From: an uncultured Eubacteriales bacterium
GTDB lineage: Bacteria; Bacillota; Clostridia; Lachnospirales; Lachnospiraceae
Assembly (NCBI GenBank): GCA_900321145.1
Contig: ONVB01000068.1
Coordinates: 1-10,192, forward strand
Direction: 5' to 3'
Length of the DNA stretch: 10,192 nt
A program made the position numbers and the translations under genes. Positions 6,027 to 10,192 of the stretch are shown one piece after another; positions within the stretch are counted from its first letter, which is position 1; each line of letters starts with the position of its first letter. The notes beneath the pieces were generated by a model. The model saw only the letters and a program-made list of their open reading frames with translations. It searched no databases and was not told where the DNA came from.

Positions 6027-6071
6027 TAGAGCCTTTGGTTTTTATAAGATCCTTTGATTTAAGATCCTTCG
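6027..6071. repeat. Three tandem TAAGATCCTTTG-like units
   Basis: The related 12-mers TAGAGCCTTTGG (6027), TAAGATCCTTTG (6045) and TAAGATCCTTCG (6060) lie in direct orientation 15-18 bases apart. The last is the left end of the palindromic repeat at 6061-6123. A similar duplicated left end occurs at 10002 and 10018, so end duplication is a habit of this repeat family. Confidence 0.55.
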
Positions 6072-6123
6072 CTTCGCTCAGGATGACACCGTGTCATTCT
6101 GAGGGCGCAGCCCGAAGAATCTT
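6061..6123. repeat. Palindromic intergenic repeat, clear copy
   Basis: This is the best-preserved single copy. The left arm AAGATCCTTCG...CTCAGGATGACAC pairs with the right arm GTGTCATTCTGAG...CGAAGAATCTT, centred near 6090. The outer arms carry extra unpaired blocks, CTTCG on the left and GGCGCAG on the right. The left arm includes GCTTCGC (6071-6077), which is GCGAAGC on the minus strand. The right end directly abuts the aconitase-family gene stop codon. It is non-coding and resembles a REP or MITE-like element. As an RNA fold it could protect or end the upstream transcript, though no strong T run follows. Confidence 0.8.
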
Positions 6124-8403
6124 TTATTCTTTATAGTAATTTATCAGGCAGCCTGCCTTGATGATGCTTCTCTCATCATCGGTAAGCTCTCCTAAGGTAA
6201 ACTCAAGCTCCTTCATGCCTTTGTTTACGACATAAACCTTGATCACCTCAGCCTTGTCCTCTATGGCTTTCTTTATGCCCGGAACGAACACGAAGTCATC
6301 CACATCAAATGCATAATCCTCAGCCATGACAAACGGAAGCATGCCCCAGTTGATAAGATTTGAACGATAGCGCTTTGTCGCATATTCCTTCGCGATGTTC
6401 GCAAAGCCACCAAGCACCTTCTGGCAGGAAGCAGCCTGCTCCCTTGCGGAACCGTCGCCGGGCTTGACCGCATATATCGTGCTTCCGACGCTCATATTCT
6501 CATGAGTAACCTCCGGGAACTTCTCCTTTATGGTATGAACTACCTTGTTCATCTCATCATTTATCTCACACAGGTGCTCATCCGCCTCGCGCTTAAGCTC
6601 GACCTCATGTATAGCCTTTGCACGGCCCACATACTGAGGATCCTTTCTTGACAGAGTGAACTCCGCAAGGCCGAGCGGATTGGATCTGAAGGACGAGGTC
6701 TCACCCGACGGGATAAGCTCATCCGTTGTGGTAACGGGATCGTTGATCACCGAAGCCACCTTCAGGAGTACATTGTCTGTAAGGGAGATCATCTGCGGCC
6801 AGTCCTTGATATTAGGTCCGAACTTGACCTCCACACTCTTGTCAGCCTTTCCGACTCCGTTGTAAACCCTGTTCTCATATATGCTCTTGTCGAAGAAGTA
6901 GCTTGCGCCCTTGAAATCATAATCGATCTCATCTGCTGCCGTAAGAACGCCCTTATTGACTGCCGTTGCAGCTATAGACCTTGCATCCATCAGAGCAACC
7001 GAAGCGATCTGTCCGTTCTGGATCTTCGAGCCTTCACGGTTCGGGAAGTTCCTGGTCGAGTGTCTTATCGAAAATGCATTATTGGCCGGAGTATCACCCG
7101 CACCGAAGCATGGTCCGCAGAATGCGGTCTTAACAACAGCACCTGACTTGATAAGCTCGAGCATAGCGCCGTTCTTCGCCATCTCCGCGTAAATAGGCGT
7201 ACTTGCGGGATATACCGAGAGAGTGAACTCATCATTTCCTATGAAATGATTCTTGAGTATCTCCGTTGCCTCCATTATGTTCTCGAAACCGCCGCCGGCG
7301 CAGCCTGCGATGATTCCCTGCTCTACGGTAAGCTTACCGTTCTTTACCTTATCCTTCAGCGTAAAGTCCACCTTACCGCCAAGGCTTACCTTTGCTCTTT
7401 TCTCCACATCCTCGAGAACATCCGAAAGGTTCTCTTTAAGCTCCTCGATGGTATATACATTGCTCGGATGGAACGGCATGGCTATCATAGGCTTGATCTT
7501 CGAAAGGTCAACCCTTACAACACCGTCATAGTAAGCGACTGCGCCCGGGTTCATCTCGTGATAGCACTCCGGACGGTAGTGAGTTTCATACCACGTCTTT
7601 ACCTTATCATCAGTCTTCCATATGGAGGAAAGACAGGTAGTCTCTGTTGTCATTACATCTATTCCGATCCTGAAATCCGCGGAGAGCTTGTCCACGCCCG
7701 GTCCGACGAATTCCATAACCTTGTTCTTCACATAGCCCTTCTCAAATGTAGCGCCGATTATCGCAAGAGCCACATCCTGCGGACCTACGCCCTTGTTGAC
7801 CTCACCCTCAAGGTAGATGGCAACCACACCCGGTCTTGCCACATCATAAGTCCTCTTTAAGAGCTGCTTTGCAAGCTCGCCGCCGCCCTCGCCGATAGCC
7901 ATGGTACCGAGCGCTCCGTAGCGTGTATGGCTGTCCGAGCCTAAGATCATGGCACCGCACTCAGCAAGCATCTCTCTTGCAAACTGATGGATAACCGCCT
8001 GATGAGGAGGTACATACATACCGCCGTAGCGCTTTGCGCATGAGAGACCGAATACATGGTCATCTTCATTTATGGTACCGCCGACAGCACAGAGTGAATT
8101 GTGGCAGTTTGTAAGTACATAAGGTATGGGGAACTCATCAAGTCCCGAAGCCCTTGCGGTCTGGATTATACCGACAAAGGTTATATCATGCGAGGTGAGC
8201 TTATCGAACTTTATCTTAAGCTCATCCATGTTGTCATTCTGATTGTGCGCCTTAAGGATTCCGTAAGCCAAGGTCTCCTTTGCCGCATCCTCCCTGGTTG
8301 TCTGTATCCCCTTGCTTTGAAGCTTAGCTAAAGCTTCAGCATCATCCGCGATAAGCTCCTTACCGTCTAATAGATACGCTCCGGTCTCGTATAACTGAAT
8401 CAT
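6124..8403 (-). CDS. Aconitase-family hydratase (aconitate hydratase)
   Basis: This is a [4Fe-4S] dehydratase of the aconitase superfamily, most likely interconverting citrate and isocitrate to feed 2-oxoglutarate and glutamate synthesis in an anaerobe. The 759-residue length fits the mitochondrial-type aconitase layout. Seen in order are NCHNSLC (99-105), the signature around GSDSHTRYGALGTMAIGEGG (155-174), cluster cysteines Cys368 (GCAGGG), Cys429 and Cys432 (CGPC), spaced as in known aconitases, RNFPNREG (451-458) for substrate and loop contacts, and the swivel domain with GDGSAREQAA (649-658). GGAGGAC lies seven bases before the ATG at 8403. It stands alone between two repeat elements with no citrate synthase or isocitrate dehydrogenase beside it. 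Many Clostridia relatives are labelled only 'hydratase', so substrate is inferred, while family membership is certain. No acn or leuC symbol is assigned. Confidence 0.93.
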   Translation of the reverse strand: MIQLYETGAYLLDGKELIADDAEALAKLQSKGIQTTREDAAKETLAYGILKAHNQNDNMDELKIKFDKLTSHDITFVGIIQTARASGLDEFPIPYVLTNCHNSLCAVGGTINEDDHVFGLSCAKRYGGMYVPPHQAVIHQFAREMLAECGAMILGSDSHTRYGALGTMAIGEGGGELAKQLLKRTYDVARPGVVAIYLEGEVNKGVGPQDVALAIIGATFEKGYVKNKVMEFVGPGVDKLSADFRIGIDVMTTETTCLSSIWKTDDKVKTWYETHYRPECYHEMNPGAVAYYDGVVRVDLSKIKPMIAMPFHPSNVYTIEELKENLSDVLEDVEKRAKVSLGGKVDFTLKDKVKNGKLTVEQGIIAGCAGGGFENIMEATEILKNHFIGNDEFTLSVYPASTPIYAEMAKNGAMLELIKSGAVVKTAFCGPCFGAGDTPANNAFSIRHSTRNFPNREGSKIQNGQIASVALMDARSIAATAVNKGVLTAADEIDYDFKGASYFFDKSIYENRVYNGVGKADKSVEVKFGPNIKDWPQMISLTDNVLLKVASVINDPVTTTDELIPSGETSSFRSNPLGLAEFTLSRKDPQYVGRAKAIHEVELKREADEHLCEINDEMNKVVHTIKEKFPEVTHENMSVGSTIYAVKPGDGSAREQAASCQKVLGGFANIAKEYATKRYRSNLINWGMLPFVMAEDYAFDVDDFVFVPGIKKAIEDKAEVIKVYVVNKGMKELEFTLGELTDDERSIIKAGCLINYYKE

Positions 8404-8440
8404 CTTTTGTCCTCCATTCTGTGATTCTGATCTTTATTTT

Positions 8441-8500
8441 AGATTCTTCGCTTTTACTTAGTTGACACGAATGTGTCATCATTTGGCATACAGAAGAATC
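8441..8500. repeat. Diverged but still pairing copy of the palindromic repeat
   Basis: The outer arms GATTCTTC (8442-8449) and GAAGAATC (8493-8500) are perfect inverted repeats. The inner arms TGACAC (8463-8468) and GTGTCA (8473-8478) are also perfect, around a GAAT loop. The sequence between has drifted from the copy at 6061-6123, yet pairing of the ends is better than there (T replaces a mismatched C). The right end is two bases from the stop codon of the 492-aa gene. Confidence 0.65.
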
Positions 8501-8502
8501 CT

Positions 8503-9981
8503 TTATTCACTATCACCCGTGCCGTAGGCCAGGATATAGCTTACATACTTATCTATCGGCGAAGCATTTTCAAAGCCGCGCCCTGTCTCGCTCGCATGAT
8601 TGATTATGTCATCCCTCTCTGCAAGGTAGTCCACATCGTTTGCCTCAGCCCCGTTCACAATGTAGGTATCGCCCTCCTTCGAAGCCTGGGATGCGGCGTC
8701 TATGCTTGTTCCGTTATAGTCATAGAGAATAGTCTCCTCGTTGTCTCCACCGACCATCGAGTATACGAACTGTGAACCTCCCGTAAAATGCGTTACACTG
8801 TACAAGCCCAGATAACCATATCTCTTGTTCCTGAAGTTGAAGAAGAAACACGGCGTGGTGCTGTCCTTCGCCTTCTTGCTGTTGAAGAGTATAAGCTCCG
8901 GCACGCCGTCCCCCTGCATATCCATCAGCAGCATTCTGTCGGGTTCAAGCTTCTTCATATCCTCGTCGGAGATTATCTGCTTTCCTTCCGCATCGGTGTT
9001 GTTGGAGCGAATGATAACATCCATATGCTCCATCACATCTATATATGTCCTCTGCCAATCCTCGGCTATCTTGACTCTCGCATCCTCAAGGTTTATATCA
9101 TCTCCGAAATAATCCTCGAGTCTTGCCATCAGCGCCGCTGCATTCACCTTATCGCCGGTAGCTATATAGGAAGCCAGCTCATCCATATAATAATCCTTGC
9201 CGGCTATGTCCGCCCTGGTCCAAAGCTGCGAGAACTTCTCTTCATAGAGCTTATCCAAAGGATCTACCTGAACATTCTCACAGATGTTGTACACCTGGAA
9301 AAAGTTTTTCGCCTCATAGTACTTCTCCGCATCCTCGTAGAGCTTCCTGTACTCAAGTATCGCCTGCACATTATTTTCTATGTCCGCCGCATATTCCTTC
9401 GCATCGTACATAGCATTTCCCTTGACAAAGTCGCACAGTGCCGTAAGTCTTATCTCCGACATCTGACCGTTCAGGAAAAGAGGATAATTGATATTCAGAA
9501 GTTCAGTCATTATCCGCTCTCTTGTCTCTAAGTCAAGTCTCGCACTCGCCGAGTCTATACGCTTCTGCGCTTCATTTGCAGCAGAGACATCATAGCTCTT
9601 CGCAAGATTCACCATATCCAAAACCGCGCCGACGTACTCGTTTTTCGCTATGTCAGGCATATACTGAGCCTGAAGTCCGGTACTGTCTATAAGCCCGATC
9701 GCGTCAAATGCAGCAGCGGTGTAGATAAATGTTCTCTCGCCCTCCACATATTCCTTCGCGATAAATGCGCTGTAGGCCGGAAGATTCCTGTCGACCATCT
9801 CCTTCTCGGACTCACTCAAGTTCCCATACTCGCCGGTTATCTTGTCCCATCCGCCCTTATCAATGGTCCTGAACACCTGCCATGTCTTGAAATACGGCAT
9901 CAGGAAGAAGAATCCCGCAGCCGCCACAAGAGCGATAAGGAACCAGGTTATGATTATTACTCTGTTCCATGTTTTTCTCAT
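8503..9981 (-). CDS. Membrane-anchored protein of unknown function, 492 aa
   Basis: I do not recognise this protein. An N-terminal basic stretch (MRKTWNR) and one hydrophobic segment (about 8-30) make it a probable single-pass protein with its bulk outside the cell. There is no lipobox cysteine and no obvious cleavage site. Residues about 40-310 are predicted helical, with TPR-like pairs such as the 187-232 region (AKEYAADIENNV, YEDAEKYYEAKNFFQVYNIC), but no strict TPR consensus. The C-terminal part (about 345-450) looks like beta structure and starts with LLMDMQGDGVPELILF (351-366). This resembles the calcium-binding DxxGDGxxEL motif of FG-GAP/VCBS-like and other Clostridia surface proteins. 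AAGGA lies eight bases before the ATG at 9981. It lies between two repeat elements, so it may be monocistronic or follow the acidic-tailed gene upstream. A surface or envelope role is inferred. Confidence 0.88.
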   Translation of the reverse strand: MRKTWNRVIIITWFLIALVAAAGFFFLMPYFKTWQVFRTIDKGGWDKITGEYGNLSESEKEMVDRNLPAYSAFIAKEYVEGERTFIYTAAAFDAIGLIDSTGLQAQYMPDIAKNEYVGAVLDMVNLAKSYDVSAANEAQKRIDSASARLDLETRERIMTELLNINYPLFLNGQMSEIRLTALCDFVKGNAMYDAKEYAADIENNVQAILEYRKLYEDAEKYYEAKNFFQVYNICENVQVDPLDKLYEEKFSQLWTRADIAGKDYYMDELASYIATGDKVNAAALMARLEDYFGDDINLEDARVKIAEDWQRTYIDVMEHMDVIIRSNNTDAEGKQIISDEDMKKLEPDRMLLMDMQGDGVPELILFNSKKAKDSTTPCFFFNFRNKRYGYLGLYSVTHFTGGSQFVYSMVGGDNEETILYDYNGTSIDAASQASKEGDTYIVNGAEANDVDYLAERDDIINHASETGRGFENASPIDKYVSYILAYGTGDSE

Positions 9982-10001
9982 TTTGTTTTCCTTCTGTCTA
10001 T

Positions 10002-10111
10002 TAAGATCCTTCGCTTTTAAGATCCTTCGCTTCGCTCAGGATGACACAGTCTTTTGTCATTCCGAACTCTCGCACCGTGTCATTCTGAGGGCGCAGCCCG
10101 AAGAATCTTTT
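10002..10111. repeat. Composite copy of the palindromic repeat
   Basis: The left end is duplicated: TAAGATCCTTCGCTT occurs at 10002-10016 and 10018-10032. The left arm continues as CTCAGGATGACA (10036-10047), followed by two right-arm-like blocks: TGTCATTCCGA (10055-10065) and then CGTGTCATTCTGAGG through CGAAGAATCTTT (10076-10110). Either right block can pair with the left arm, giving two alternative hairpins. The final 34 or so bases are nearly identical to the right arm of the copy at 6061-6123. It fills most of the 154-bp gap between the acidic-tailed gene and the 492-aa gene. Confidence 0.75.
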
Positions 10112-10135
10112 CTTTCTTTTATTTATTATACTACC

Positions 10136-10192
10136 CTACTCAGCATACTCCGAAGAATCCTCATCATACTCCTCGTACTCGCTGTCATCATA
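10136..10192 (-). CDS. C-terminal end of an acidic-tailed protein (partial)
   Basis: The only minus-strand frame ending here reads YDDSEYEEYDEDSSEYAE and then TAG (stop at 10138-10136). Eleven of its 18 residues are Asp or Glu, with four Tyr, so it is a highly acidic, low-complexity C-terminal tail. The rest of the gene lies beyond the window edge, so its function cannot be told. The frame is inferred from the stop, the same strand as all neighbours and the plausible tail. The intergenic repeat begins 24 bases after the stop. Confidence 0.6.
   Translation of the reverse strand, partial: YDDSEYEEYDEDSSEYAE

Noticed and set aside
7246..7860. Plus-strand open frame of 204 codons
   Set aside because: It lies opposite the well-defined aconitase-family gene, whose motifs cover this region. 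No start signal or family features.
8404..8440. Promoter for the aconitase-family gene (TAAAAT near 8435-8440)
   Set aside because: A -10-like box is present, but no acceptable -35 box at 16-18 bases was found, so I do not list it as a feature.
8788..9531. Long plus-strand open frame of 247 codons
   Set aside because: It lies wholly opposite the 492-aa gene, has no ribosome binding site and no recognisable domain, and has a composition expected of an antisense shadow.

Overview
The window looks like a chromosomal segment from a Gram-positive anaerobe of the Clostridia, most likely Lachnospiraceae (inference). The reasons are HPr kinase/phosphorylase, SpoVG, a paired GlgC/GlgD ADP-glucose pyrophosphorylase, strong AGGAGG-type ribosome binding sites and moderate base composition. 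No phage, transposase, CRISPR or tRNA/rRNA gene is visible. Every credible gene is on the minus strand, so transcription runs from high to low coordinates.

In transcription order, the window opens with the last 18 codons of an acidic-tailed protein (10192-10136). Next is a 492-residue membrane-anchored protein of unknown function (9981-8503). Then comes a 759-residue aconitase-family hydratase with all three iron-sulfur cysteines (8403-6124). A membrane-quality or microdomain operon follows: nfeD-like (6008-5562), SPFH/band-7 (5544-4612) and an unrecognised 119-residue helical protein (4553-4194), closed by an intrinsic terminator at 4111-4159. A promoter with an extended -10 near 4019 then starts the carbon-storage and regulation cluster: glgC (3987-2719), glgD (2717-1593), spoVG (1558-1286), a second intrinsic terminator (1249-1279), and hprK (1231-278). 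The last 277 bases hold no gene, only stacked palindromes.

The genes suggest two functional blocks. glgC/glgD commit glucose-1-phosphate to glycogen-like storage, and hprK controls carbon catabolite regulation through HPr-Ser phosphorylation, so the cluster joins sugar storage with sugar sensing; spoVG adds a stationary-phase or sporulation regulator. nfeD and SPFH form a classical pair of membrane scaffold proteins.

The most unusual content is non-coding. A palindromic repeat of about 60 bp recurs in the intergenic gaps: clear copies at 6061-6123 and 10002-10111, a diverged but still pairing copy at 8441-8500, and weaker relatives at 4571-4622 and 74-130. Copies sit at or within a few bases of stop codons. 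Many of the hairpins share the core GCGAAGC (minus strand), a known ultra-stable DNA mini-hairpin sequence. This looks like a REP/MITE-type family that the neighbouring genes do not explain.
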